From contig CM119269.1 in assembly GCA_051294375.1 (NCBI GenBank), positions 13,362,790-13,426,789 on the forward strand: DNA of 64,000 bases, given 5' to 3'. This document shows positions 11,978-50,979 of this stretch, one piece after another; within the stretch, counting starts at the first letter, position 1; each line of letters starts with the position of its first letter. A program made the translations under genes and the position numbers. This DNA is from Paraspadella gotoi (Eukaryota > Chaetognatha). Under the pieces are notes generated by a model that saw only the letters and a program-made list of their open reading frames with translations, was not told the DNA's origin and made no database searches.

Positions 11978-13572
11978 ATGACGACGACGATGAATGCCAC
12001 GCCCCCTACCGACGCAACGGACTCTTTAACTTCCGCTTTGGAGCGAATGAACTCTTTCCGGTCAACATCCTCCCCCTCCTCTTCCTCCTCCTCCTCCTTT
12101 TCCAAGAAATCCAAACTCGATCATCTCATAGAAAATATGCAGATCAAACAGCCGCAGCTTCTTTTGCAGCAAACTCGCTCGCCGCAAAGTCCCCAATCGC
12201 TTTTGCAGCAACCACTCAAGCCCCACAGTCCGCAGTTGCTTCCTCAGCAACAACGTTTGCCGCAAAGTCCGCCGGCTTCTCCGTCCAAATTACCCCAGCT
12301 TCCGCAGACTCGTTGCAGGAATTCGCCGTCGAAACGAGACGCCGCCGCCGCAGCCAAAGCAGCAGCAACACCAGCTACCGATCAGGATCTGGATGGCCTT
12401 GTTCTCGACGCCTTCGATCGTCTCCAGTCGATCCTCGCCCAACACCCCGATCCCACCGCCGTCCGACGCCACCTCCCAGCCGTACAAGCTGCAGCCGTCG
12501 CCGCGTGGATCTGTGGCCCGCGCTGCGGCGTCGAGCGACTGCAGACGGCGTCGAATTCTAACGGCGGCGTGGAACTTGCACGTGGCCCTTTGGAGGACGT
12601 CACCAAGTCTTTCGTCAACGGCTCCAATGGGAAGCACGGCAGCGGCGTCGGCGTCGTCGGCGGAAGCGGAAAAAGCGACATTAACGACTTAGTGATTGAA
12701 CTGGAGTCAAAGATGGAGAAGATTAAGGAGTTGGAAAAGATTAAGGAGCTGGAGAAGATTAAGGAGCTGGAGAAGATTAAGGAGCTGGAGAAGATTAAAG
12801 AGCTGGAGAAGATTAAAGAGCTGGAGAAGATTAAAGAGCTGGAGAAGATTAAGGAGCTGGAGAGGATTAAGGAGCTGGAGAAGAACAAAGATGTGGAGAA
12901 GATAAAGGAGATGGAAAAGGTAAAAGATCTGGCGAAGATGAAGGTTTCAAGAAATGGGTCACCCCAGCAGCCGGCAATCTCATTCACTCCAACTCCTCTG
13001 CCCCAATATAAAGACCTAACTAAGACTTCGAGAGATCTTCCGGCGCAGCCCACTTACCCGGCGCCGGAATTCAGCAAGTCCGGCGAAGAATCCGCGACTC
13101 TCGCCGCCGCAACTCGATCCGCGAATTCGATCGGCATGGATTCAGAGTCCCCGGTCGGCGACGATTCCGATCCCGACTCGGATCTCTGCCGATCCGAGAC
13201 TCTCGACTTTTCCCGCGAAAGCCTCTCCGCTCTCTCCGCTTCTTCCGTCAAACCGGAGAGTCGAGGCTGCGTCGACGAGGAGTTGGAAGGCGACACCGTC
13301 GTCGAGGATTCTCAATTGACGCCGTCGACGAAGACGTCGATCTTCGATCGCGGCGCCAAGTTTCGCGCCACCGCTGGACCAAGACTGCAACGGGGAACTA
13401 CGACGTCGAAGACCCCTTCCGACGCCTCCTCATGCTCCCCAACGACGACCGATTCCAAGCCCTTCGCATCCTACTCTAACGCAGAAGTCGCCGAGTGGCT
13501 CGTCGAAGTGGGTTTGCGGCAGTACGGCGCAGCCTGCGTCGCGTGGGGAAATCGGGAGAAGCGTTGTTGAAG
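11978..13572 (+). CDS. liprin-beta exon 1
   Basis: Large first coding exon holding the start codon, the whole N-terminal half and the first part of SAM1. In the raw frame it hits a TGA at 13568. Adding one base in GGGGAAA (13545-13551) restores GKSGEALLK, which joins in phase to ASPKQLEKQL of exon 2. The donor is GTGAGG. Confidence 0.88.
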
Positions 13573-14105
13573 GTGAGGGAAACATGGATGGATGGAACAT
13601 TTACGCCGTAAGGAAGGGGTGGGGGCCGGTGGGGGGGGAGAGGCTGGCCGATAGCTATTGATTTGTGACCTGATTTGTTCGAGGAAGCGTGGGAGATTAA
13701 ATCCTGAAAGTCATTTTCTAGAACGAGCGAGAAATTCTTTTAAAGCTTCGGGTTGTGCTCTTCTATTAATATTGCGAAGTCAACAACCTCTTTTCCATTT
13801 TTTTTTGCCAGGCATCCCCCAAGCAGCTGGAGAAGCAGCTGGATATAAAGCAGCCGCTGCATAAGAAAAAACTGCTGCTGTGTCTGAGTTCGCATAAAGT
13901 TGGATCGGGGATCGAAGACGTCGTCAAAGATCGACGTCGATCGCTCGACTCGATTTGGGTCACGCGGTGGCTCGAAGACCTCGGCCTACCGCAGTATAAG
14001 GTCAGTTAAATGGGTGGGTCTCTTTGTCGATCTCTTCACTCTTTCTTTCTCGCTCTCTCGTTACGCGACCTCTCTCTCTCTTAATTAAAGACACATTCTC
14101 TCGCT

Positions 14106-14178
<73 letters not shown>

Positions 14179-15578
14179 TTCTCTTCTTTCCTCTCTCTCT
14201 CTCTCTTACACACACCCGCGCTCACTTTCCTAGGACGCGTTCAACTCGGCCCGAGTGGACGGGCTTCTGCTAGACAACCTGACCGTTGAGGATCTCTTGC
14301 ACCTGGGAGTCACAAACGCCTTCCACCTGGCGTCGCTACGGCGTGCAATTCAGGTTTTGCGTCGCAAAAACTTTTCTCCTCATCTACTGAAGCGGCGGCC
14401 TGAGGCGGCGGCTGCGACAGCTGCGGAGGGGACTCCCGAGGAGGTTCGTTCGTGGGTAGATTAAAATTTTGAAACCACAATTTACTTTGCATGAAATTTA
14501 CATAATTTGGTACATCCATTTGATAAACAAACTATAAACTTTTCTTTTAACTATGCACACTGCACACAGCCTTTGTGTTCAACTTCTTACCGCCATATCG
14601 ATAAGAAGGTGAAAGCCATTGAGTGATTGAGCAATTAGGCAGTTGACACCAATTTCCCCTTAATTACTCTCAGGTCCAGCTGTGGACGAATCACCGCGTG
14701 ATGGAGTGGCTCCGAGTCTCCGATCTCTCCGAGTTCGCCGCCAACCTCCGCGGCTCGGGTCTCCACGGAGCGTTGGTCTTGCTGGAGCCTCGATTTAACG
14801 CGGACACCCTCGCCGAGCTGCTGCGGATCCCGACCTCCAAGACGCTCCTGCGGCGGCACCTGACGCTCTGCTTCGATCGGCTCGTCGGAGAGGAGGGCGC
14901 AGCTGCCAAGAGGGTCGTGAGGGAAGGGCCAAAGTATAAGGTGAATCAATATTAAATTAATAATTTAGTAAATACGGGCCGAAAATTGATGTCTAATTTA
15001 TATTTTTATTAAAAAAATTAAGTGAATTAATGTTTAAAATTTGAGTTAACCCTTTAAGTGGTTATTATCGTTATTGATAGTAGTTTGCCATAGCTTGTAC
15101 TTATTCTTATTATTTATTATCTTTATCAATTTTATCATTTTTATTATTACAGCCGCTCTCGACGACAGAGAAAATCAAAGCCAAACGTAAAAGTCTCGTT
15201 TTCTCTAAAAAATCTTCGTCGACGAAATTTCATCTTGAGTTCGACGACCTTGTTTGTCCGAGAGAAGAAGTCAGCGGCGGCGGTGTCAGCGACGTCAGCA
15301 ACGGCGGCGTCAGCGGCGGCAACAACGGCGGCGCCGCTCCAACTCCAGCCCACGGCGTCTCGCCGAGTCCCTCGTCATCTTCTTCTATGAACGACGGCGC
15401 CACCAACGGCGTCAAACCCGCCCGGCGTTCTCGATCTCAAACCGGCGTCGACGAGGATCGCGCCGTAAGCGTCGATCGTCTGGAATCGAGACATCGAGGA
15501 AGAAAGCCGATCGGGGAAAAAGATGCCAGAAACGGAAAGGTCGGCGTGAAAGCCAAATCGGTCGAGATTTTGTCTTGA
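11978..15578 (+). CDS. liprin-beta (PPFIBP-type) scaffold protein
   Basis: Five exons: 11978-13572, 13812-14000, 14234-14443, 14674-14940 and 15153-15578. All junctions are phase 0 with GT-AG introns, giving about 895 residues. The start is supported by DATDSLTSALERM, which matches the liprin-beta N-terminus. Order: N-terminal region, Pro/Gln-rich linker, a low-complexity helical hexad repeat (about residues 246-320), then three SAM domains (about 505-570, 585-650, 670-745). Liprin-beta signatures include QYKDAFNSARVDGLLL and WTNHRVMEWLRVSDL. The family pairs with liprin-alpha and LAR-type phosphatases at adhesion sites and synaptic active zones. One base appears missing near 13545-13551, which truncates SAM1 in the raw sequence. 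The usual long liprin coiled coil is largely replaced by the hexad repeat. Confidence 0.9.
12713..12910 (+). repeat. 18-bp coding tandem repeat (EKIKEL hexads)
   Basis: About 12 units of gagaagattaaggagctg encode EKIKEL hexads. The first eight or so are near identical and the later ones diverged (EKNKDV, EKIKEM, EKVKDL). A six-residue rather than seven-residue period is unusual for a coiled coil. Confidence 0.95.
13812..14000 (+). CDS. liprin-beta exon 2 (end SAM1, start SAM2)
   Basis: Acceptor TTGCCAG, donor GTCAGT, 63 codons. It encodes the C-terminal helix of SAM1 (KQPLHKKKLLLCL) and the first helices of SAM2 (WVTRWLEDLGLPQYK). Confidence 0.9.
14234..14443 (+). CDS. liprin-beta exon 3 (SAM2)
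   Basis: Acceptor TCCTAG, donor GTTCGT, 70 codons. It encodes the rest of SAM2, including LTVEDLLHLGVTNAFHL and RRAIQVLRRKNF. The preceding intron is mostly a CT microsatellite (14098-14205). Confidence 0.9.
14674..14940 (+). CDS. liprin-beta exon 4 (SAM3)
   Basis: Acceptor CTCTCAG, donor GTGAAT, 89 codons. It encodes SAM3 with WTNHRVMEWLRV, the strongly conserved LRGSGLHGALVLLEPRFN, and KTLLRRHLTLCFDRL. Confidence 0.92.
15153..15578 (+). CDS. liprin-beta exon 5 (C-terminal tail)
   Basis: Acceptor ATTACAG, stop TGA at 15576-15578. It encodes the basic KIKAKRKSLVFSKK stretch, then DDLVCPREE, which resembles the tail of vertebrate liprin-beta, then a Gly/Ser-rich disordered end. Confidence 0.85.
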   Translation, partial: PLSTTEKIKAKRKSLVFSKKSSSTKFHLEFDDLVCPREEVSGGGVSDVSNGGVSGGNNGGAAPTPAHGVSPSPSSSSSMNDGATNGVKPARRSRSQTGVDEDRAVSVDRLESRHRGRKPIGEKDARNGKVGVKAKSVEILS

Positions 15579-15704
15579 ACATGAAACAAATTACAAATAT
15601 CTGGATCGTGATTTTCTTCACAGGTGAAAGTTAGATTCAAATTTTCGTTCATATGATTATTTCTGTTATCTAAATATGTTAACGTACCTTGTTATTGATT
15701 TCGA

Positions 15705-15710
15705 AATAAA
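15705..15710 (+). terminator. polyadenylation signal AATAAA for liprin-beta
   Basis: Canonical AATAAA 127 nt after the liprin-beta stop codon. Confidence 0.6.
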
Positions 15711-15779
15711 ATACCGCATGTTTGTAGCCAAATCCCATTTTTTTGAATAGATTTAAAAAGTCAGACATCCATTCCATTT

Positions 15780-16330
15780 GCTCTCCTCTTCCTCTTCCTC
15801 CTCTGTATTCACACCATAATCGCTTCTTCAAATATTTACAGATCCTAAACGGGGACGTACGGTTTTCATCTTTCAATCTTCCTCCTCCTTCCTCCCTTTT
15901 CTCCTTCCTTTTTTTCTTCCCTTTTTCCTTCCTTTTCTCCTTCCTTCCTTTTCTCCTTCCTTCTTCCCTTTTCGTTTCCCTTTTTCCTTCCTTTTCTCCT
16001 TCCTCCCTTTTCTCCTTCCTCCCTTTTCCACCTTCCTCACTTTTCTCTTTCCTTTTTCCTTCCTTTCTCCTTCCTACTTTTCTCCTTCCTTCCATTTCTC
16101 ATTCCTCCCCTTACTCTTCCCTTTTTCTTCTTTTCTACTTCCTCCCTTTCCTGTTCCTTTTCCTTCCTTTTCTCCTTCCTCCCTTTTCACCTTCCCTCAC
16201 TTTTCTCTTTCCTTCTTTTTCCTTCCTCCCTTTTCTCCTTTTTCCATTTCTCTCATTCCTCCCTTTACTCTTCCTTTTCTCCTTCCTCCCCTATCTCCTC
16301 CCTTTTCTCCTTCCTTTTTCTCAATTTCGT
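15780..16330. repeat. pyrimidine-rich CTTCCTTTT tract
   Basis: About 550 bp of diverged TTCTCCTTCC-type repeats between the convergent 3' ends of liprin-beta and NALCN. No gene is seen in 15579-17222. Confidence 0.9.
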
Positions 16331-17137
16331 TGTCTTCGTTAGGATATATAAAGTTATGAAAGCTCATAGTTTACTTCCAATATACGTATTCAACTTTTAA
16401 CCGAAAAAGAATAAACTATTCAATATCCAGGAATTTTAAATTTATTTCAGAATTAAATTAAAAATTTTAATTTTAATAATTTTAACAATAGTGTTCATTG
16501 TTTGACATGACTAAAGATCGCGCGCGAAAAAATAAATTTTGATACCTTTTGTTTTCTCTACTTTGCGACAAGAATCACCGATGTCGCCATTTTACTATAA
16601 AAATAAAGAAATAAAAAAATACCAAAAGAACACTCGGTTGCGAAAAACTTTAAATCCAGAAAATTCTAAATTCAATCATTTAGAAAACCAGCATGAGTAA
16701 ATAAGTACTCGTTAATTTATAGTGATTAATTTATTCAAAAACTAATAAAGAAATTTTACTCCACATCAATCCATGGATGATATGCATAAATCACACAATT
16801 TTTTTTCAGCTACTTGGATATTCAACCAACTACATAGAACACATGCATAGAACATTAATACACAGTAGCTAGAGTATTTGAAGGCTAAACGGCCAATTTT
16901 CAGCGGTGATCACAGCCCGTTCTCAAAAGGATTCAAAATCAATAAGCACAAATCACGTTTTCGAACTTGCGTAACACCAAATTACAATCAATTTTCTTCC
17001 ACATAAAGAGACTTACTATGAATGAAAAAAACTTATAAGGGTAAATATTCGTACATTGAGGAATACAAGTTTTTTGAAAGAATCAAAAATGATTTTTCTA
17101 TTAAAAGCAATATTCCAAAATTTTATGTGGAAAAGTA

Positions 17138-17143
17138 TTTATT
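17138..17143 (-). terminator. polyadenylation signal AATAAA for NALCN
   Basis: TTTATT on the plus strand reads AATAAA on the minus strand, 80 nt past the NALCN stop codon. Confidence 0.55.
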
Positions 17144-17222
17144 AAAACAAATATAAAAATGCCCGTCTCTCATCTGACACGGTAAGATTTTATAAAAGAA
17201 GCCCAGGACCAAAAATGCTCGA

Positions 17223-44916
<27,694 letters not shown>

Positions 44917-46116
44917 CTGAAGGGTAAGGTGGGTAAGGGGGAAGGGACAAATGTGACAAATCAAATCGATGTTGGAATTTGGGGCTTTTCTCCCATTGAG
45001 AAAGAGAGAGGGAATATAATTAGGAGTCTACGTCGTTCTTAGAAATCGAGGAAGACTTTTTCAATGGAGATTTTTGTTAAAATCTGACTACCAAACAATG
45101 TCAACGCCCCTGGGAAAAATTCAGGTAAAAAATAGATGTAAAAACAGTCGATTCCGATCCTGTTACATCTGAAGGGCTCTCTTTTTTTTCTCTTGACAAA
45201 TAACCATCATTTTGACATCGAACCATCCAATTCAAATGGACTGGTCCGCTCGGGAAAATATTTTTTATGCAATTTTTATATATAAAATAAAGGGATTTCT
45301 CAACTTCAATACCATGTCAACGCATTTAAGGTATGTTGTCATTTTACATTTTTCAACTTCAAATTCAGGAATCCGATAGCAATATGTCTGAAGGGCTCTC
45401 AAAATTTTTCTTTACATTTCATTTGGTTATTTTAATATGATATGATCATGGTAAAGTGAATTAGTCCATTTTGGTGAAATTTTTATTTAAAGTAAAAGTA
45501 AAAGAGGAGCTAACGATCGGAATTCTAAGAGTTTTCAGCCGGGAGTCAGATTCGGAAAAAATCTTATATGGTGAAAATCTTCCAAAGAAGGGGTGGATTT
45601 TCGGAAGATTTTGGTTAATATTTTCTATATTTATGGTCGGATTTTTTTGAAACTTAAAAATAGCAATATTGCCATCATTCTACATTGGCCTGTCAAAGAA
45701 TATATTAAAAAAACATCTGACTTTTTTCGTCAGAGCTTAGTCCTAATATAATATGAGATATTGGAAATGGGTTTACTTCTCTATCTAACAAGAAAACCTT
45801 AAATGTAATTTGTCAATATTTACTCTTTACTGTTCGACTATTCGATTTCAAGGAACGAGGATTATATTAGTTACACAATTAACTTGATTTTCTTATATTT
45901 AATCATTGATTGAAAACAGTGACCGGAAACAGTAAGGTTTATTACGGATAAATCTTTAGTACAATAACATAATTGAGCTCCTCTTATGTACAAAAAATAA
46001 AATACCATGAAATTCAATGAATGACATAAATGATAAAATTCATTGCACATTTTCTTTGGCAAAACAAAAATCAAATTCGAATATTTAAACGATTCATTGG
46101 GTCATTTATTGCGTCA

Positions 46117-47501
46117 TTATCTCATTTCATCCGATATCGGAGTCGTCTTCCTTAAACTTCTCCAGGTCATAACGACGATTTTGACGACCGAAGCGACGAC
46201 GGCCACCACGAGCAGCGCGAGGGTGTGCTGCTTCAAAGGATCCTCGATGTCGTAGTTGCGCGCCAAACTGCCCGTCAACGCCCATATCAACGTCAAGTGG
46301 GGTGCGAGAAGGTGACGCGTCCAGCGATCGAGAAAGATGAGATCGACAAGAACCCAAGTCACTGAAATTAAGTGAAACAGGAAGTAGTATTGCCATATCG
46401 CTGCATTCACAACATTGTATTGTTTCGTGTCACAATTCACAACGTTAGCTCACCGATGATCGCGGTGAGAACTCCCAGAGACGCGAAGCAGGAAGTTTGC
46501 ATTGAGACTTCGTGAACATAATGCAACATCATTGCTAAATTCAAGTTAGTAGCCACCTGAATGCAAAACAATATTTAAAATTAATTAAATTCAAATAATT
46601 GTTAAATAGAAAGAAAATTAAAACCCTTGAATTTACCGTGCACCATGTGGCGTAAACGCCCAAAGCATTGATGTGCAGAATCCAAACCATCGCGACGTCG
46701 CGAGACAAACCATATTTTCTGCCAATGAAAAGAATATTTCATTTCATGAGATAATTTATTCGTCACGAATTCCGATTTTTTCAAATCGCAAACCTCAAAG
46801 CGGGAGTTACGTTGGCGAGTCTCAAAGTAGAGAACAGAATAGTGAGATAGAGAGAGAGTGCTGTCAAGAGTAGAACCACGAACGCCCCCGTGATTTCCTC
46901 GGCGTCGAAGACAAAGAGCCACGTGAAGGTGAGGACGAAAGCGAGACCGGAAGAGAGGTAAGTCCAAACGGAGATGGGACCGGGACTCAGGTACAGATAG
47001 TTGTCGATGCCTTAATGGATTTCAATCAATATATATTTTATTGTTAATAGCTTTTACGTATCAAGTAAGAAAGTTTGCTTGCTAACCCTTTCTAAAAATA
47101 GCGGCGAGACCGTAGATAAGCCACAAAAAATTCCAGAAAAAAATGAGACCCCAGATGGAAAAGGTCCAACCCATGGGAGTTATTTGCAAGTCGTATTTGT
47201 CCGATTGATTTCCTGGGCTACTGTTGAACAACGTTCCCACCTGGGAACATAAAAATGGAGATAAAAGGGAAAGAAATTCCTTTATTAACTAGTTTTTTAA
47301 AAATTCTAAAGCAAGCTAATAAACTGAGGTGACATTCATTTATTTACCAAAAGATTTGCTCCAGCGTTCATGATTATGTTAAGGATGTAAAGGATCAAAG
47401 AAGCAATGGTGACGCCAACGATAATGGGTTTGTGACTAACGCCATGTTATTGACAAGAGCCTTGTTTGACGAGTTATATCTGGCGATTTTAGGTCAGACA
47501 T
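46117..47501 (-). CDS. polytopic membrane protein A (TspO-like motif)
   Basis: Six exons: 47501-47348, 47240-47087, 47010-46794, 46718-46637, 46556-46454, 46361-46117. Phases agree and the product is about 318 residues with roughly eight hydrophobic helices. The motif MGWTFSIWGLIFFWNFLWL in helix 2, followed by IDNYLYLSPGPISVW, resembles the P/GxxFSIWGxIY signature of long TspO/MBR-related membrane proteins; that is a resemblance, not a firm assignment. Exon 1 carries two small deletions relative to the duplicate at 63458, where it reads MSDLKSPEYNSSNKALV. It is 55-60% identical by eye to its tandem neighbour B. Function unknown. Confidence 0.6.
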
Positions 47502-47894
47502 TTTTGCGCTTGAAAAGTTACGTTTGTAGTATTTTTAAATATAATTTTCCTGAAAATAATGATTTTGTTTCATAGTTTTCATGGCGCATAATAAGTGTAT
47601 TTAGATTTCACAAGAAAACAGATATTATTTATGCCATAAATTGTCCACTGTCCAAGTTTCCAAAATTTACTATTGCGATTTACAAGAAAAAACTTAGGAA
47701 AAAAAATTGTTGTCTTTAATTTCGGTCAGAAAGAAAAATTATTGATTTCAACATATCCGGGTGTTGTGATTTTGAGTAGAATATGTATACTTCAAATGAA
47801 AATAGGCAACAAAAAACTTCTTAACTTACAAAAACGTACTAAGCTCCCATGAGATTCAGGGGCAATTAAAAAAATAAAAGTTTGTAATCCAGTC

Positions 47895-48971
47895 TTAAAT
47901 ATGAAGACCAATTAAATAAAACATAACATTGCAAAAATGAGAAACAAAAGCGCAATTTAATCTATCATTTTGTCCTCTATCACAATCAGACGACGATATT
48001 CCACCGGCGCCCCTTGATCGACTTCGCCAGATCATGACGAAGATCTTGACAACGGAGGCGACGACGGAGAGGACGAGCAGCGCGAGGGTGTGTTGCTTCA
48101 AAGGATCCTCCAGGTCGAAGTGCCGCATCAAACTGCCCGTCAACGCCCAGACGAGGGTTAGATGCGGACTCAGTAGATGACGGGACCATCGATCGAGAAA
48201 AATGAGATCGATCAGAACCCAAGTCACTGGGGGAAATTTTATTATTTATTTATTATTATCTTAATTACTATGCATGAAAACGATTTTTATTATAAAAAAA
48301 ATATTTTTTTATTTACTATTTCCCTATGTTTCGTTCATATGTGGATGTGTTTCGTGATCATAATATTTTTCTATCACTATCAACTGTCGTTAAGTGATAA
48401 CTTTCGTTTATGTGATATCTCACTTACCGATGATTACGGTGAGTAAACTTAAGGCAACGAAACAGGAACTCTGCATCGAGATTCCGTAGACGTAATGAAA
48501 AACCATGGAGAAGTTCAAATTCGTCGCCACCTAAATGAGAAAAGAACCAAATCAAACTTACCCTCTACTCTCGAAAAGAGCCAACCCTTAGCTTACCGTG
48601 CACCATGTAGCGTAAATTCCTAAGCCGTTGATGTGCAGAACCCAAACCAAAGGAACGTCGATGGCAAAACCGAATTTTCTGAATACATCGAAAATAATTT
48701 TATTCGGAGGTGAGTTAATTAACGAGTTGGACTGGCTCTCGCTTTTTAACTTACCTCAATTTGGGCGCGACGTCGGCCAATCTTCTCATCGAGAAAAAAA
48801 GGGTGATGTAGAGGAAGATGACGGTCAATAGGAGGACGACAAACGCGCCCCAGATGGCGTTGTTGTCGAAGACGAAGACCCAAGAGAGAGTAAAGACGAA
48901 AGCGAAACATCCGGTGAGGTAAGTCCAGATAGAAATGGGACCGGGGCTCAGATAGAGATAGTTGTCGATTC
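47895..48971 (-). CDS. polytopic membrane protein B, 5' part in gap
   Basis: Four exons visible: 48971-48755, 48678-48597, 48530-48428 and 48226-47895. They match protein A exon for exon (IDNYLYLSPGPISIW; VPLVWVLHINGLGIYATWCT; WVLIDLIFLDRWSRHLL), with identical intron phases. The first two exons must lie in or beyond the N gap starting 49051. The C-terminal tail (RSRSRGAGGISSSD onward) is longer than in A, and differs in the second assembled copy at 63.7 kb, so the 3' end is uncertain. Confidence 0.58.
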
Positions 48972-49050
48972 CTTGTTTGGAAGAAAATTTATTGGTAAAG
49001 GAAGTCTCTCTCTCATCTCTATCTCTTCTCTCGTCTCTCTCTTCATCTCT

Positions 49051-49142
49051 NNNNNNNNNNNNNNNNNNNNNNNNNNNNNNNNNNNNNNNNNNNNNNNNNN
49101 NNNNNNNNNNNNNNNNNNNNNNNNNNNNNNNNNNNNNNNNNN
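49051..49142. other. assembly gap (92 N) at the duplication junction
   Basis: The sequence right of the gap resumes exactly at the homologue of position 35153, not at an extension of gene B. Confidence 0.99.
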
Positions 49143-49319
49143 CCGTCAAGAGACCAAATGTGACGCGCGATGCGATTGATTCAATGAAATTCAATACCAA
49201 AAAGATTTCTTTACTTTTCTCAATTAGCGTCGCCAAATTAAAAAAAAAAAAAGAACAAAAGAAATGAGACTATTTTAATTTCCTGCGAATTTTGGAATCG
49301 TTGGTTTTTCTCCAAGAAG

Positions 49320-49963
49320 ATGAAGCGGACGACAGCGCCACCGGTGTTGGCCGCGGCGTTTCATTTCCGCGTTTTCGCCATTTTGATCGAATCTCTCGGG
49401 CGACGACGAAGAAGGAACTACTAATTGTAAAACGGACACTTACTGCCAGGGGAGAAGAATGACGAGGGCAAAAATTACGTGGGATGTTGCTCGGGTTCTA
49501 AGAGTGAGTCGACGGTTTGTAGTAAACTTTATAAAAGACGGAGAGTTATCAGCCGAGTTTTGAGAAAGTATATATATATATATATATATATTTTAACAAT
49601 ATAATTTACAATTTTTCTTATCACAAATTCATAACTAATAAACATGAGTATAATAGATAGAACAAAACTTATCATCTCAAACATCTAAAGAGAATGATCA
49701 AAAATAATCAAAAAACTACAAAATGCAAGTTAGATTAAGAGACTAGAACTCAATTGTAAAGAACCATCTGCTACGTATATCAACTTTCTTCATTGCAGCC
49801 TACAAGTCCTCCACTTGCGTCATTAACTGCAAAAAATGCGAAAATGCGGATGAAAATGCACCGGCGCCGCGGCGGGAGCTGCGATTCGACGCTGCGCTGC
49901 TCGGTCTTCGCGCGTCGTCGCCTACGCGTACTTACGATCAAGAACGAAGCCTTTCGTGTTTGA
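49320..49963 (+). pseudogene. second copy of the Cys-rich gene, frameshifted
   Basis: Matches 35331-35981, including the start and the stop region, but several single-base losses (for example in the signal peptide and after TYCQ) disrupt the frame. Probably assembly error rather than biological decay. Confidence 0.7.
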
Positions 49964-50541
49964 CACTAGATAACAGATACGGACGCTATTGGCGGACGGC
50001 AAACGAGAGAAATCGGGCGTAATGGCAATCGAAAGATCGTGCGACGGACCTCGGTTTTTTTTCTTTCTTTCATTTTCATAGTTTTTTGTGTTTTTGTCTT
50101 GACTTATAAGATTAAAATTGTTTTGTTAATAGAATATTTGTCAATGACTCTCATTCCGTTTGGTAAGAATTGTATTTTAGGTTTTAGGTTTTATCATTAT
50201 GTGGAGACGTGCTCAAGGAGTTCAACCGTTCAAGGTCCCGTACTCCGGATCGGCTGTAGTCCGTCCACAGTACAGGTGGTTGACGCCCCGTCACGCTTTC
50301 TCGTGTGAATCAGCAGGGCGCGAATCCGAGTCATTTTGGTGGAAGGACGCTACTGATTCTCGACGAGTATGGTGTATGAAATACTACCACTACATTATAA
50401 AAGAAAAAAAACTAGAAGGACGACGTGACATTTGTTTCAATTAAGTCTTCCGAAAGTTACAAACACCTCTGACTTGCCAATGTGGAATCTTGCCAGACAC
50501 GATTATCCAGCTCTTTCTACTGACTGCACTCACCCTCCTCA

Positions 50542-50712
<171 letters not shown>

Positions 50713-50881
50713 TTATATTAATTTATCAAATACATCAATGATTGTAGCTTTTGATTCATGCGATACTAGATAGTAGAGAGAGAGAGAGAGATAGAAAGAG
50801 GGTAAATATATTTATAATTATACGGAGAGGAGAGAGGAGGAAAAAGAGAGAGAAGGGGGGAGAAAGATACTTATAAAAGAG

Positions 50882-50979
<98 letters not shown>

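Noticed and set aside
11734-12561. 275-codon plus-strand frame overlapping liprin-beta
   Set aside because: It is out of frame with the recognised liprin-beta exon, Arg/Ser/Ala-rich from codon bias, and has no family resemblance.
12382-13053. 223-codon minus-strand frame opposite the liprin hexad repeat
   Set aside because: Ser-Leu-Ile repeats are the antisense of the EKIKEL units, a shadow of the real exon.
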